Assembly: GCF_019551475.1 (NCBI RefSeq)
Contig: NZ_CP047159.1
Location: 1,426,001 to 1,490,000, forward strand
Direction: 5' to 3'
From: Prevotella sp. Rep29
Lineage (GTDB): Bacteria > Bacteroidota > Bacteroidia > Bacteroidales > Bacteroidaceae
Length of the DNA: 64,000 nucleotides
Position 1 is the first letter of the stretch; each line of letters opens with the position of its first letter. The notes below the pieces were generated by a model. It saw only the letters and a list, made by a program, of their open reading frames with translations. It made no database searches and was not told the DNA's origin. Below, in pieces: positions 34,800 through 44,715 of the stretch. The position numbers and the translations under genes were made by a program.

Positions 34800-35204
34800 A
34801 TGAAAATTTCACACATTGAACATTTAGGAATCGCAGTTCAAAGCATTGAAGAGGCACTCCCCTACTTCGAGAACGTTCTTGGACTGAAGTGTTATGCCGT
34901 AGAAGAAGTGGAAGACCAGAAGGTGAATACCGCTTTTCTCAAGTGCGGTGAAGTTAAACTTGAGCTCCTTGAGCCCACATCTCCTGAGAGTACCATTCAG
35001 AAATGGCTGGACAAAGGCAACAAGGGCGTTCACCACGTAGCATTCTGCATTGAGGATGGTGTGGCTAACGCGCTGGCTGAATGCGACGGCAAGGGTATTC
35101 GTCTCATCGACAAGGCTCCGCGCAAAGGTGCTGAGAACCTCAACATCGCATTCCTGCATCCGAAAGACACGTGCGGAATTTTGACAGAACTTTGCGAGCA
35201 CTAA
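34800..35204 (+). CDS. mce: Methylmalonyl-CoA epimerase
   Basis: A 134-aa glyoxalase/VOC-fold enzyme that interconverts (S)- and (R)-methylmalonyl-CoA. Motifs fit the family: IEHLGIAVQSIEEALPYFEN, VNTAFLKCGEVKLELLEPT, KWLDKGNKGVHHVAFCIED and GTLTELCE-like ending, with the metal ligands His, Gln/Glu and Glu in place. It precedes the carboxyltransferase by 54 nt, as in the propionate/succinate pathway clusters of Bacteroidales. Confidence 0.93.
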   Translation: MKISHIEHLGIAVQSIEEALPYFENVLGLKCYAVEEVEDQKVNTAFLKCGEVKLELLEPTSPESTIQKWLDKGNKGVHHVAFCIEDGVANALAECDGKGIRLIDKAPRKGAENLNIAFLHPKDTCGILTELCEH

Positions 35205-35258
35205 TTCGCGAAAAGACACAGAGAACATTTCCGATTCTTTAATAATCAAAATATAAAA

Positions 35259-36824
35259 ATGAGTAAGCAATTAGAAAAGATCAAGGCTTTGATTGCGAAA
35301 CGCGAGGAAGCCCGTCTTGGTGGTGGCGAGAAAGCCATTGAAAAACAGCATGCACGCGGAAAATATACTGCCCGCGAGCGTATCGACATGTTATTGGACG
35401 AAGGCAGCTTCGAAGAGTTCGACATGTTCAAACTCCATCGTTGCACGAACTTCGGCATGGAAAAGAAACAGTATTTGGGTGATGGTGTTGTTGCCGGATC
35501 AGGAACAATCGACGGACGCCTTGTGTACATCTTTGCACAGGACTTCACCGTGAACGGTGGTTCGCTCTCGGAGACAATGGCTGAGAAAATCTGTAAAGTG
35601 ATGGACATGGGTATGAAGATGGGAGCTCCCGTCATCGGCATCAACGACTCTGGCGGTGCACGTATCCAGGAAGGTATCAATGCGCTTGGCGGATATGCTG
35701 AGATTTTCGAGCGCAACATCCTCGCATCGGGTGTCATTCCTCAAATTTCCGGTATCTTCGGTCCTTGCGCAGGTGGTGCGGTTTACTCTCCTGCCCTCAC
35801 CGACTTCACCCTGATGATGGAGAACACATCATATATGTTCCTCACAGGTCCTGCGGTTGTGAAGACCGTTACAGGCGAGGACGTTGACCAGGAGCACCTC
35901 GGTGGTGCAAGCGTTCACGCTTCAAAGAGCGGTGTGACACACTTCACTGCTTCTACTGAGGAAGAGGCTCTCGAGATGATTAAGACCCTTTTGAGCTATA
36001 TCCCGTCAAACAACATGGAAGAGGCTCCGCGCCGTGAGTGCACCGACCCCATCGACCGCATGGAAGACTCGCTCAACGAGATTCTGCCCGACGACCCGAA
36101 CAAGGCATACGACATGTACAAGGTGATTTCTGCTATTGTTGACAATGGCGAATTCCTCGAAGTACAACCTAAGTTCGCTAAGAACATCATCGTTGGCTTT
36201 GCCCGCTTCAACGGTCAGAGCGTGGGTATCGTTGCCAACCAGCCCTCTTGCTATGCAGGTGTGCTCGACGTTAACGCCAGCCGCAAGGGTGCGCGCTTCG
36301 TTCGTTTCTGCGACGCGTTCAACATTCCTATCGTCAGCCTCGTTGACGTTCCCGGATTCCTCCCAGGTACCGGACAGGAGTACAATGCAGTCATCCTGCA
36401 TGGCGCACAGCTACTCTACGCTTACGGAGAAGCAACCGTTCCAAAGGTTACCATCACCCTGCGCAAATCGTATGGCGGTAGCCATATCGTGATGGGATGT
36501 AAGCAGCTCCACACCGACTTGAACTATGCATGGCCGAACGCTGAAATCGCCGTTATGGGTGCATCGGGCGCAGTTGCCGTCCTCTATGCAAAAGAAGCAA
36601 AAGCCAAGAAAGAGGCTGGTGAAGACGCTGCAGCATACATCGCAGAGAAGGAAGCTGAATACTCAGAACTATTTGCTAACCCCTATCAGGCAGCAAAATA
36701 TGGTTACATCGACGATGTCATCGAACCGCGTAACACACGTTTCCGTATCTGTCGTGCACTGGCACAGCTTGCAACCAAGCGTGACTCTCTCCCTGCTAAG
36801 AAGCACGGAAATATTCCTATGTAA
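35259..36824 (+). CDS. Acyl-CoA carboxyltransferase (methylmalonyl-CoA decarboxylase alpha / propionyl-CoA carboxylase beta)
   Basis: A 521-aa carboxyltransferase with two crotonase-like domains: [47 protein letters not shown] and, in the C-terminal half, [13 protein letters not shown] and HIVMGCKQL. It moves a carboxyl group between biotin and (propionyl/methylmalonyl)-CoA. Followed by an epsilon-like peptide and a biotin carrier, so it is one catalytic part of a biotin-dependent complex. Whether it works as a Na+-pumping decarboxylase or a carboxylase depends on a beta subunit or biotin carboxylase that is not in this window. Confidence 0.92.
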   Translation: MSKQLEKIKALIAKREEARLGGGEKAIEKQHARGKYTARERIDMLLDEGSFEEFDMFKLHRCTNFGMEKKQYLGDGVVAGSGTIDGRLVYIFAQDFTVNGGSLSETMAEKICKVMDMGMKMGAPVIGINDSGGARIQEGINALGGYAEIFERNILASGVIPQISGIFGPCAGGAVYSPALTDFTLMMENTSYMFLTGPAVVKTVTGEDVDQEHLGGASVHASKSGVTHFTASTEEEALEMIKTLLSYIPSNNMEEAPRRECTDPIDRMEDSLNEILPDDPNKAYDMYKVISAIVDNGEFLEVQPKFAKNIIVGFARFNGQSVGIVANQPSCYAGVLDVNASRKGARFVRFCDAFNIPIVSLVDVPGFLPGTGQEYNAVILHGAQLLYAYGEATVPKVTITLRKSYGGSHIVMGCKQLHTDLNYAWPNAEIAVMGASGAVAVLYAKEAKAKKEAGEDAAAYIAEKEAEYSELFANPYQAAKYGYIDDVIEPRNTRFRICRALAQLATKRDSLPAKKHGNIPM

Positions 36825-36848
36825 TCCCTTAACATTAAACCAAAGAAA

Positions 36849-37007
36849 ATGGCAAATGTAAAAAATGAAGTGTATGCTGCCATTGCCATGGCGCTGCACG
36901 AGTTTAAAGGAAATAATGTACACGACAAGGAGTCTGGAATCATTACTATCAAGCCACGCTGCACCGAATGGAACGCACGTGCGCTGATGATGACCCAACA
37001 TCCATAA
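36849..37007 (+). CDS. Small epsilon/OadG C-terminal-like subunit
   Basis: A 52-aa peptide between the carboxyltransferase and the biotin carrier, with 24-nt and 12-nt gaps. The first half (NEVYAAIAMALHEFKGN) and the motif ESGIITIKP followed by W resemble the soluble C-terminal segment of OadG/MmdD subunits; no transmembrane helix is present. In Veillonella a comparable free-standing subunit (MmdE) stabilises the methylmalonyl-CoA decarboxylase. Assignment by likeness and position, not by a database match. Confidence 0.65.
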   Translation: MANVKNEVYAAIAMALHEFKGNNVHDKESGIITIKPRCTEWNARALMMTQHP

Positions 37008-37019
37008 AAGTATTGTGAT

Positions 37020-37448
37020 ATGAAAGAATATAAATATACAATTAACGGAACAAAATACGAAGTTGCCATAGGTGATATCGTAGAGAACATTGCCAACGTA
37101 ACGGTCAATGGCGAAGAATACAAAGTAGAAATGGAACCGGAAGCAGAGCCGGAGAAGAAGGTAGTTGTAAAACCCGTTGCTCAACCAGCTCCTGCTGCTG
37201 ATGCTGCTCCTGCTGCTAACGCTAACGTCAACACGGCTGACGCTGTGAAGGCTCCGCTGCCAGGCGTTGTCATCGAAATCAAAGTTGCCGTTGGCGACGA
37301 AGTGAAACAAGGTGACACGGTTGTTATTCTTGAGGCAATGAAAATGGCTAACAACCTCGAAGCAAACAAGAGCGGAAAGGTGACTGCTATTTGCGTGAAA
37401 GCCGGTGAAAGCGTCATGGAAGACACACCGCTTGTTGTTATTGAATAA
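37020..37448 (+). CDS. Biotin carboxyl carrier protein of the methylmalonyl-CoA complex
   Basis: A 142-aa protein with an N-terminal segment (KEYKYTINGTKYEV), an Ala/Pro-rich linker (PAPAADAAPAANANV) and a biotinyl domain containing EAMKM, where lysine is biotinylated by BirA. It swings carboxyl-biotin between the catalytic sites. Last gene of the module; followed by a perfect terminator. Confidence 0.93.
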   Translation: MKEYKYTINGTKYEVAIGDIVENIANVTVNGEEYKVEMEPEAEPEKKVVVKPVAQPAPAADAAPAANANVNTADAVKAPLPGVVIEIKVAVGDEVKQGDTVVILEAMKMANNLEANKSGKVTAICVKAGESVMEDTPLVVIE

Positions 37449-37467
37449 CAGGACAACCTATCTATAT

Positions 37468-37508
37468 AAGAAAGCGGTCTTGCCAGTGATTGGCAAGACC
37501 GCTTTCTT
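37468..37508. terminator. Bidirectional 18-bp-stem terminator
   Basis: AAGAAAGCGGTCTTGCCA pairs with TGGCAAGACCGCTTTCTT around a GTGAT loop; convergent genes flank it (biotin carrier and panD). Confidence 0.92.
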
Positions 37509-37557
37509 TATATGCTTTATGTAACGATGGCTTCCACGAAACGCCACCGCACCTCAT

Positions 37558-37905
37558 TTATTTCACAACGCGGTTGTTCTTAGGGAAGACCACCGTCGGT
37601 TTGAACGTCTTGGCTTCTTCAAAATCCATCAAGGCATAGGAAATGATAATCACCGTATCACCTACCAGGCATTTGCGCGCCGCTGCCCCATTGAGACAGA
37701 TACAGCCGGAACCGCGCTCGCCTTTGATAATATAGGTCTCGAAGCGCTCACCATTATTGTTGTTGACAATCTGAACCTTCTCGCCGGCAATCATATTGGC
37801 TGCGTCGAGCAAATCCTCGTCAATCGTCACACTGCCAATGTAATTCAAGTTGGCTTCCGTGATTTGCACACAATGCAGTTTTGATTTCAAAACCTCTATC
37901 AGCAT
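37558..37905 (-). CDS. panD: Aspartate 1-decarboxylase
   Basis: Makes beta-alanine for pantothenate and CoA (115 aa). It is a pyruvoyl enzyme: the self-cleavage site Gly24-Ser25 is in YIGSVTID, and [10 protein letters not shown] belongs to the active site. It begins 4 nt after panC and follows it in one operon. Confidence 0.95.
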   Translation of the reverse strand: MLIEVLKSKLHCVQITEANLNYIGSVTIDEDLLDAANMIAGEKVQIVNNNNGERFETYIIKGERGSGCICLNGAAARKCLVGDTVIIISYALMDFEEAKTFKPTVVFPKNNRVVK

Positions 37906-37909
37906 AGCT

Positions 37910-38764
37910 TTATACCTCCTTATATTTAATATGGTCTATCAGTCGGATAGGTGTCTTTCCACAATAGACCGTGATACATCCCACCACGTAATTGCTGCTT
38001 TCCCAAAACTCGACATCCAACAACGTGTTGCCGTCCACGATGGAAAAATATTCCACCTCAAGACCTTCCACGCTATTGATTTGCTCCACCACCCAGTCGT
38101 GAGTCTCAGCTACGGAATGCTTCTTCGCATAGTCGATGCTGCCTTTAAGCGCTTGATAGATATTTGGAGCTATTGCACGCTCATCCGGTGCCAGCAAGGT
38201 GTTGCGCGAACTTTTTGCCAGTCCGTCATCCTCGCGGACAATGGGACATTCCACAATTTCCACTTTGATGGAGAGCGCACGCACCATTGCTTTCACAACA
38301 GCAATCTGTTGAAAATCCTTCTCCCCAAAATAAGAACGGACGGGACGAACGATATAGAACAAACGACTGACCACCTGGCACACGCCATTGAAATGGCCTG
38401 GGCGGTGGGCACCCTCCATGACCGTTGATATCGGCGGAAACTCAAACTGACGGGTGTCGGGCGTCGGATACATCTCCTCCACCGACGGTGCAAAAACATA
38501 ATCAGCACCAACGGTCTCCAACAGCTTGCAATCCGCATCCAAATCACGCGGATAGTTCTTTAAGTCATTCTTGTCATTAAACTGAGTAGGATTGACGAAT
38601 ACGGAGACAACCGTCACGTCATTCTCCTTCACACTCTGTTCCACCAACGAGGCATGTCCTTCATGCAAAGCGCCCATCGTCGGAACCAAACCAATGCTTT
38701 TCCCTTCCTTACGAGCAGTAAACAACTCATTCTGAAGATCTGCTATCTTATGAAATACTTTCAT
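37910..38764 (-). CDS. panC: Pantothenate synthetase
   Basis: Condenses pantoate and beta-alanine with ATP (284 aa). [18 protein letters not shown] contains the HIGH-like motif; [29 protein letters not shown] and SSRNTLL are family hallmarks. The ATG at 38764 ([11 protein letters not shown]) is preferred over a GTG 12 nt upstream. -7 box TATTTTTG at 38800 to 38793. Confidence 0.95.
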   Translation of the reverse strand: MKVFHKIADLQNELFTARKEGKSIGLVPTMGALHEGHASLVEQSVKENDVTVVSVFVNPTQFNDKNDLKNYPRDLDADCKLLETVGADYVFAPSVEEMYPTPDTRQFEFPPISTVMEGAHRPGHFNGVCQVVSRLFYIVRPVRSYFGEKDFQQIAVVKAMVRALSIKVEIVECPIVREDDGLAKSSRNTLLAPDERAIAPNIYQALKGSIDYAKKHSVAETHDWVVEQINSVEGLEVEYFSIVDGNTLLDVEFWESSNYVVGCITVYCGKTPIRLIDHIKYKEV

Positions 38765-38792
38765 GTTTATGTGCACTTTTTGTAATCCGCTG

Positions 38793-38800
38793 CAAAAATA
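38793..38800 (-). promoter_or_regulatory. -7 box of the panCD operon
   Basis: TATTTTTG on the minus strand, 28 nt before the panC ATG. Confidence 0.5.
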
Positions 38801-38906
38801 GTAACAAATTTCTTAAATAAGAAAGAATTATTTTAAAATAATGCCAATAATCACTCGCTTTTACCTAAATTAAACAAAAAGTTATCCCTAATCCGATTTT
38901 TTTTTG

Positions 38907-38914
38907 TATCTTTG
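38907..38914 (+). promoter_or_regulatory. -7 box of the GT5-like gene
   Basis: TATCTTTG, 20 nt before the ATG at 38935. Confidence 0.6.
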
Positions 38915-38934
38915 CATTGCTAATTCGAATTACA

Positions 38935-39744
38935 ATGGCAAAGAAAATATTATTCATCAATCAGGAGATTGCTCCATACGTTCCCGATAGCGAAATGTCT
39001 ATCCTGGGAAAAATGCTGCCACAACTCATTCAGGAAAGCGGGTATGAAATTCGCACATTCATGCCGAAATGGGGAACAATCAACGAACGGAGAGGACAAC
39101 TCCATGAAGTGATTCGTCTTTCGGGAATGAATCTGATTATTGATGATACGGACCATCCGCTGATTATCAAAGTGGCATCTATCCCCACCTCACGCATTCA
39201 AGTCTATTTCATTGATAACGACGACTATTTCATGAAACGGCAGATGAGTGAGAACGAAGCAGGACAAGAATATCCGGACAACGGCGAACGTGCCGTTTTC
39301 TTCGCAAGAGGCGTGTTGGAAACGGTGAAAAAACTACGATGGACTCCCGATATCATTCTCTGCCAAGGATGGATGGGCGCAGTTGTTCCGCTGTATATCA
39401 AGACAGCATACAAAGACGAACCTTCATTTGCAAACACGAAAGTCATCACCTCACTCTTCGAGAAACAGATAAAGGGAGACTTCAGCAACAACTTCAAGCG
39501 TGCTGTTGAATATCGCGAAGCAAAGAGCGACTTACTCAAAAATTATAAAGATGTGTTTGATTTCCTGGAACTTGGGAAGTTGGCTATCGACTATTCTGAC
39601 GGCATCGTAGAGGCCACGAAGAAAGTCAATGCCAAACTGATTAACTACGCAAAAGAGAAGAAGTGTCCAATCCTTTCATATCCGGGAGCAGAAGATTATG
39701 CGAAAGCATATCAAGAATTCTTCGAACAAATAACCAACGAATAA
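38935..39744 (+). CDS. Short glycogen/starch synthase-family (GT5) protein
   Basis: A 269-aa protein beginning AKKILFINQEIAPYVPDS, typical of the N-terminal catalytic lobe of glycogen/starch synthases (Glyco_transf_5). The C-terminal GT1-type lobe that binds ADP-glucose is missing, and so is a KxGG in the usual N-terminal form. Short versions of this kind are widespread in Bacteroidales and annotated as glycogen synthases, but their activity is uncertain. glgB is 18 kb away. The ATG at 38935 is chosen over an upstream TTG. Confidence 0.8.
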   Translation: MAKKILFINQEIAPYVPDSEMSILGKMLPQLIQESGYEIRTFMPKWGTINERRGQLHEVIRLSGMNLIIDDTDHPLIIKVASIPTSRIQVYFIDNDDYFMKRQMSENEAGQEYPDNGERAVFFARGVLETVKKLRWTPDIILCQGWMGAVVPLYIKTAYKDEPSFANTKVITSLFEKQIKGDFSNNFKRAVEYREAKSDLLKNYKDVFDFLELGKLAIDYSDGIVEATKKVNAKLINYAKEKKCPILSYPGAEDYAKAYQEFFEQITNE

Positions 39745-39770
39745 AAAATATTCAATATTTCGAAAACAAA

Positions 39771-41213
39771 ATGATGAAGACGAAATTTCTGGCAAGCATG
39801 CTTTTCGCAGTATTTGTTATAGCAGCTTGCGATGACAACACGGAATCAATCGGAACATTCATTACGGATGGTGCTGACCATCTTGAAGTAACAGCAGACT
39901 CCTTCAACGTGACCATGAACTCCATAGCGGCAGATTCAGTCCTGTCACGCAGCAACGTCGGATACTTGGGAAAGGTAAAAGACCCCGAGACTGGTGCTTA
40001 TATCACTGGAGATTTCACAACACAATTCAGCGTGATAGAAGACGTAACCTTCCCCAACATCAACATTCTTGACCAAATCACGGCAGAAACGGTTGCCGAC
40101 TCATGCGAGATGAGGCTCTTCTATCAAAACTACTTCGGCGACTCACTTGCCACGATGAAGCTTACCGCCTATGAACTCCAAAGTCCCATGAAAGAGGATG
40201 TCAACTACTATTCCAACTATAATCCGCAAATTGAAGGGCTGATACGCGCCGGCGGCATAGAGACATCGCAGGTGTATTCCATCAAGAACATGAAGGTGAG
40301 TGAAGACGAACGCTCTGACAAGGATTTCATAGAATATATCTCCATCAAGCTTAACGACCCCTACACGGACAAGGACGGCAATACCTATAACAACTTTGGA
40401 ACATATATCCTAAGAACCTATCATCAGCATCCTGAGTATTTCAAGAACTCATACAATTTTGTCCACAACGTGATACCCGGTTTCTATATCAAGAACACGG
40501 GAGGACTTGGTTCTATGGCATACATCAACTCCTCACAGCTGAGAATAAACTTTAAATATGACTATAATGACAGCACCTATAATGGAGCATTCTATTTTGG
40601 TGGAACCGAAGAGGTGCTGCAGAAAACAACCATCAGCAATGACAAGGAAACCATCACCAAACTCGTGAATGACAACTCCTGCACTTATATAAAAACGCCT
40701 GCAGGCGTTTTCACTCAAGTGACATTACCCATTGACGAAGTGGTGTCGGGACACGAAAATGACACCATCAACCGTGCAAAAGTTGTCTTGAGACGCATCA
40801 ACAATACAGAGCAGAGTGAATATACGCTCGACCTACCTCAGACATTGTTGATGATTCCAAGCGACAGCATATACAGTTTCTTTGAGAATGGCAACATCGC
40901 CAACTACAAACAATCATTCCTCGCTACCTACTCCGGCAGCAACTCAAGCACGGCTGAAGCCAACACTTATACGTTCAACAATATTGCGTCGCTCGTTTCC
41001 TTCATGGCTGACAATAAAAGAAACGGTATGAAGAACGACCCTAATTGGCTCAGCCAGCATCCTAACTGGAACAAAGTCGTATTAATTCCCGTCACTGCTA
41101 CATATAATAGCAGCAACGAACTGTATAAGGTAACGCACGACATGTCGCTGACAAGCACGAAACTGAATAACACGAACGTCAAGCTATACGTCATATATAG
41201 CCGCTTTGAGTAA
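39771..41213 (+). CDS. DUF4270 lipoprotein
   Basis: An approximately 480-aa envelope lipoprotein. From the ATG at 39771 it has a clear type II signal (FLASMLFAVFVIAAC, lipobox cysteine, then DDN), then the all-beta DUF4270 body (ADSVLSRSNVGYLGKVKDPETG and YIKTPAGVFTQVTLP). The upstream 36 codons that leave the frame open are rejected because they would place the signal peptide internally. Family function unknown; frequent neighbour of the GT5-like gene. Confidence 0.85.
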   Translation: MMKTKFLASMLFAVFVIAACDDNTESIGTFITDGADHLEVTADSFNVTMNSIAADSVLSRSNVGYLGKVKDPETGAYITGDFTTQFSVIEDVTFPNINILDQITAETVADSCEMRLFYQNYFGDSLATMKLTAYELQSPMKEDVNYYSNYNPQIEGLIRAGGIETSQVYSIKNMKVSEDERSDKDFIEYISIKLNDPYTDKDGNTYNNFGTYILRTYHQHPEYFKNSYNFVHNVIPGFYIKNTGGLGSMAYINSSQLRINFKYDYNDSTYNGAFYFGGTEEVLQKTTISNDKETITKLVNDNSCTYIKTPAGVFTQVTLPIDEVVSGHENDTINRAKVVLRRINNTEQSEYTLDLPQTLLMIPSDSIYSFFENGNIANYKQSFLATYSGSNSSTAEANTYTFNNIASLVSFMADNKRNGMKNDPNWLSQHPNWNKVVLIPVTATYNSSNELYKVTHDMSLTSTKLNNTNVKLYVIYSRFE

Positions 41214-41217
41214 GAAA

Positions 41218-41343
41218 ATGGCTGATAACTATCTTGAAAAACGGCGGGAAACGTATGAAAAGAAAAAAGAACTGTGGCTAAAGAATAAACGCAGATTTCC
41301 CGTACATCGCACAAAAAAGACAGAAGATACATCCCAACCATAA
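41218..41343 (+). CDS. 41-aa basic conserved small protein
   Basis: Starts 4 nt after the DUF4270 stop and reads MADNYLEKRRETYEKKKELW, very basic, predicted helical. Small MADNYLE-type proteins are found in Bacteroidetes; function unknown. Followed by a terminator shared with the C69 gene. Confidence 0.6.
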   Translation: MADNYLEKRRETYEKKKELWLKNKRRFPVHRTKKTEDTSQP

Positions 41344-41346
41344 TAA

Positions 41347-41383
41347 AAACAGCGCCCGCGTAGTGAATATGCGGGCGCTGTTT
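41347..41383. terminator. Bidirectional terminator
   Basis: AAACAGCGCCCGC/GCGGGCGCTGTTT stem with an 11-nt loop and T-rich tails on both strands, between convergent genes. Confidence 0.88.
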
Positions 41384-41401
41384 CTTTTCAGCAAATAATT
41401 T

Positions 41402-43039
41402 CTATTGCTCCGGATGAACAAACTTGTCACCAGTTGTTTTTGCAAGTCGGCGAGCAAAATTCTCCGGGAAACCTGGACGCTTCACACGAGCACCAAGTCC
41501 CGTCTTCGTCAATTCAAACTTACCATCTTTTTCCGGTTTGATGATCATATCGTTGTATTTCACAATCAGGTAGATTGCAAGCTCACGCCAACGCTCCAAC
41601 ATCTGTTGCGCCTTTTCATTGCTGTAGTCATTCAGATATTTAACGGCAGCAGCTTCATTGGTCTTATAAAGTGCCAGAGCTTTCTCTTCAACCACCTTCT
41701 GCTGCTCATTGTAAGATTTCTCCAATGAGTCACGCACCTCCTTCAGCGAAGGGAACATTTGCGAGTAACGGGGATACACCATGTTACTTACCCAGTTGCA
41801 CACCCAATATGCATTCTTGTCAGAGAATTGCACATCACTGGCTCCCGGGGTGTTGTAACACTCCGGCTGAACCGTATTTCCACAATAAATCGGAGTATAG
41901 GCAACCATGTTTCCGTCATCGTTTCCAAACCACAAGACACCACCTATTTGGCGAGGTAACCATGAACGCATCTGCGAAACATAAGAAAAAGCAGATTGCT
42001 GAGTACTAATAGGACGCTCACAGAAATATTTCTTGCCATCAACGGTATAGCTAAGCGGAGTCGGACGATAAGGCATCTCCCAAATACCGCCACCCATATC
42101 ACCATCCAAAGCAAGAGCTGTTCCTTCATAATGGTCGCGCATGCAATCCTTCATCTCTTGCAGACTAACCTTGTGGTCGGGAATTATCCACAGTGGCATC
42201 GGCTCTGCATTGGGGTCTTTACCCATTGCCCATGGCAGATAACGATCAAATCCCTTGTCAAAACGACGGAAGAAGCTCCATACACGGGCATCGCAGAAAC
42301 GACGACCTCCGAAATCTGCCGGGGCATACGTTTCACACCAGTCAAAATCAGCATCCTTTCCAGTGAACCATCCTTTTTCACGCGCAAACTTGATGCAGTC
42401 TTTTGAGAACAACACGTTTTTCTTGTCCTTCTGGTTAAACTTCCTGATACGGCTTTGGTTGGCGTGTGCACAAATAGCGTCATCGGGTATTCTAAGAGCT
42501 ACCCATACAGCACCTTTACCACCAGGTCCCTTACCCATCATCTCCATAATCCATGCCTCATTCGGGTCACAGATTGTAAATGTCTCGCCACTCGAACGGA
42601 AACCGTAAGTCTCGGCAAGGTTGGTCATCACGCTGATAGCTTCTCTTGCTGACTTCGAACGTTGCAAAGTCAGATAAATCAACGAACCATAATCAAGCAT
42701 CGATGTGGTGTCGATCATTTCCTCACGACCTCCATAAGTGGTCTCGCCTATTGTCACTTGGAACTCATTGATGTTACCAATCACGTTATAGGTTTCCGGA
42801 GCCTCGGGTATCTGCCCGTGATACGAGTTGTCGTCCCAGTCATAAATAGAACGCATCGTTCCCTTGGGATGCTTACCTGCCGGGAAATGGCAAAGACCGA
42901 TGAACATACCATAGTCATCTGCACTGTAGGTACACAAGACAGACCCATCAGTGGTTGCCTTCTTACCAGCAATCAAATTGGTGCATGCCGATGCTGCAAC
43001 GGCACACAACAAAAAGGTTGAAATAAAAATTTTTCTCAT
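41402..43039 (-). CDS. C69 family dipeptidase
   Basis: A 545-aa Ntn-hydrolase-type dipeptidase. A signal peptide leads directly to the catalytic Cys at about residue 19 (ASACTNLIAGKKATTDGS), which becomes the new N-terminus. Other family motifs: YEGTALALDGDMGGG-like HYEGTALALD, and FGNDDGNMVAYTPIYCG. Likely periplasmic, producing dipeptides or amino acids. Last gene of the long minus-strand run starting at ileS, 11 nt after the M23 gene. Confidence 0.9.
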   Translation of the reverse strand: MRKIFISTFLLCAVAASACTNLIAGKKATTDGSVLCTYSADDYGMFIGLCHFPAGKHPKGTMRSIYDWDDNSYHGQIPEAPETYNVIGNINEFQVTIGETTYGGREEMIDTTSMLDYGSLIYLTLQRSKSAREAISVMTNLAETYGFRSSGETFTICDPNEAWIMEMMGKGPGGKGAVWVALRIPDDAICAHANQSRIRKFNQKDKKNVLFSKDCIKFAREKGWFTGKDADFDWCETYAPADFGGRRFCDARVWSFFRRFDKGFDRYLPWAMGKDPNAEPMPLWIIPDHKVSLQEMKDCMRDHYEGTALALDGDMGGGIWEMPYRPTPLSYTVDGKKYFCERPISTQQSAFSYVSQMRSWLPRQIGGVLWFGNDDGNMVAYTPIYCGNTVQPECYNTPGASDVQFSDKNAYWVCNWVSNMVYPRYSQMFPSLKEVRDSLEKSYNEQQKVVEEKALALYKTNEAAAVKYLNDYSNEKAQQMLERWRELAIYLIVKYNDMIIKPEKDGKFELTKTGLGARVKRPGFPENFARRLAKTTGDKFVHPEQ

Positions 43040-43050
43040 ACAATTAGGAT

Positions 43051-44697
43051 TTAATATTTAACTTGAATAACCATATTCTTTTCATTTGCCCGATGATCTC
43101 GTGCCTTCAGGCGCAGATTACGCAGTTTCCCATTCGGACGCACCGGCGTCTTCTTCAGGTCACACACATAGGTAGCGGAACGCGGAAGCTTCTTAAATAG
43201 CACGAACTGACCGTCGAGATATCCTTCGAAGGCTGCCACCCCACTCTTCCCGTCTTCGACACGCGCTGTTAGGACTGATGAATTGGAGGAGAAATTGCAG
43301 GTGATTGCTGGAGGCGCATCATCATACATAATTTCATGTGCACATGTCAAGTCACGTATCCTTCCTGTCACCCATCCGTCTTTGTATTCGCCTCCCATAT
43401 AATAATCAGCTGTCGAATGGCACACGATATAAAGCTTCTTTGTATCAGGAACATTCCGTTGAAGTCGAAGACTGAGCTTTCCATCACCAAAAAGAGGTAA
43501 TGCTGTTTCTGAAAATACATACAGACTGGAATACTTAGCCTGCCTTGTAATACGTGTGGAAAGCTCTATATCATTGGTCAGCAGCCCCTTGTCAATTGAC
43601 AAAATGGCTCCGTTGGTTCTGAATATGCTTTTCCTATTCCTGTGTAATATCTGATAACGCTTTTTCTGGACCTCTGGCTTGGAAGAAACAAGTTCAGACT
43701 TTTTCCCTCTCACGACAAAGGTATATTCCGAAGTATTGCCAAAATAGTCACTTAATATATATTGTACGCGATAGTCACGCTCTTCATTAAAATCAAATAT
43801 CCCCCTATCCGCACCTGTCGTTATCACGGGAAGAAAATTGGCTGGCTCCTTGAAACTTTTCATAAACCAAACTTTGGTCTTACGATAATGCTCGTAATCT
43901 CCCCATATATTTACCAAACGGTTATGAGTCACTGGAATATCGTGGACATCACTATGAAAAATCTCATTGCCGTCAATCAACAATCGAGTACTTCTTATCC
44001 CATATTTATTTCCGTTCGACCCTGGCATGTAATCATCAGCCCTGATACTGAAACCGACCTTTCCCCAAGCCGTCAGCGTGTCTTTCCGGGCATTACCTGA
44101 AAACTGGAACGACCTGTTTTGAATATTTCCATTAAAAACGCCCTCGCCCGGTTGCGGATATGCCATAAAAGCATGTGCCACCGGCGGAGTGTTGTCGTTT
44201 ACATAATCACCAAGAAACTCCAGAGGGTCGAGCATGTTCCATGTTCGTGTGTCATGGATTTCAAGATGTAAATGAGGAGCTTGGGAAGCTCCCGTATTCC
44301 CACTTAAAGCGATAAGCTGTCCCTGCGCTACAGGCAACTCATAGGCACGGAAACGAACATCAGTCACGTTCGAACGATGCTCGTACTGCCACTTTTTGAC
44401 CAATGCATCAATCTGTGGCGTAAAACTTTTAAGATGCGCATATACGCTGGTGTAACCTTCTGGATGCTCCACATATATGGCATTCCCGAAACCGTCCAAA
44501 TCTACTGTTACCCTGCTGATAAAACCATCACCAATCGCATGAATCAGTTTTCCCTCAACTTGCTCTGTCTTGATATCCACCCCGCCATGAAAATGATTCG
44601 GACGCGGTTCTCCGAAATTACCTGCCAGAATCATCTCATAATTGATGGGTGACCCATATGAGAATATCGACAACAACAGCCCTATCAACATTTTCAT
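43051..44697 (-). CDS. M23 family metallopeptidase
   Basis: A 548-aa envelope endopeptidase with a short hydrophobic N-terminus and the LytM/M23 core within the first about 170 residues: HFHGGVDI (first zinc ligands) and HLHLEIHD (last ligand pair). The C-terminal about 350 residues form beta-rich modules with no motif I know. It probably cuts peptide bridges of peptidoglycan and may be anchored. The gene is 18 nt from the small gene upstream. Confidence 0.88.
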   Translation of the reverse strand: MKMLIGLLLSIFSYGSPINYEMILAGNFGEPRPNHFHGGVDIKTEQVEGKLIHAIGDGFISRVTVDLDGFGNAIYVEHPEGYTSVYAHLKSFTPQIDALVKKWQYEHRSNVTDVRFRAYELPVAQGQLIALSGNTGASQAPHLHLEIHDTRTWNMLDPLEFLGDYVNDNTPPVAHAFMAYPQPGEGVFNGNIQNRSFQFSGNARKDTLTAWGKVGFSIRADDYMPGSNGNKYGIRSTRLLIDGNEIFHSDVHDIPVTHNRLVNIWGDYEHYRKTKVWFMKSFKEPANFLPVITTGADRGIFDFNEERDYRVQYILSDYFGNTSEYTFVVRGKKSELVSSKPEVQKKRYQILHRNRKSIFRTNGAILSIDKGLLTNDIELSTRITRQAKYSSLYVFSETALPLFGDGKLSLRLQRNVPDTKKLYIVCHSTADYYMGGEYKDGWVTGRIRDLTCAHEIMYDDAPPAITCNFSSNSSVLTARVEDGKSGVAAFEGYLDGQFVLFKKLPRSATYVCDLKKTPVRPNGKLRNLRLKARDHRANEKNMVIQVKY

Positions 44698-44715
44698 CTC
44701 TTTTCTGCTTTATGT

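Noticed and set aside
39663..39770. N-terminal extension of the DUF4270 protein
   Set aside because: It overlaps the preceding gene and would put the lipoprotein signal inside the protein.
41402..43039. C69 protein as a lipoprotein
   Set aside because: The cysteine after the signal peptide is the family's catalytic N-terminal nucleophile, and the sequence before it (ASAC) lacks a standard lipobox Leu.
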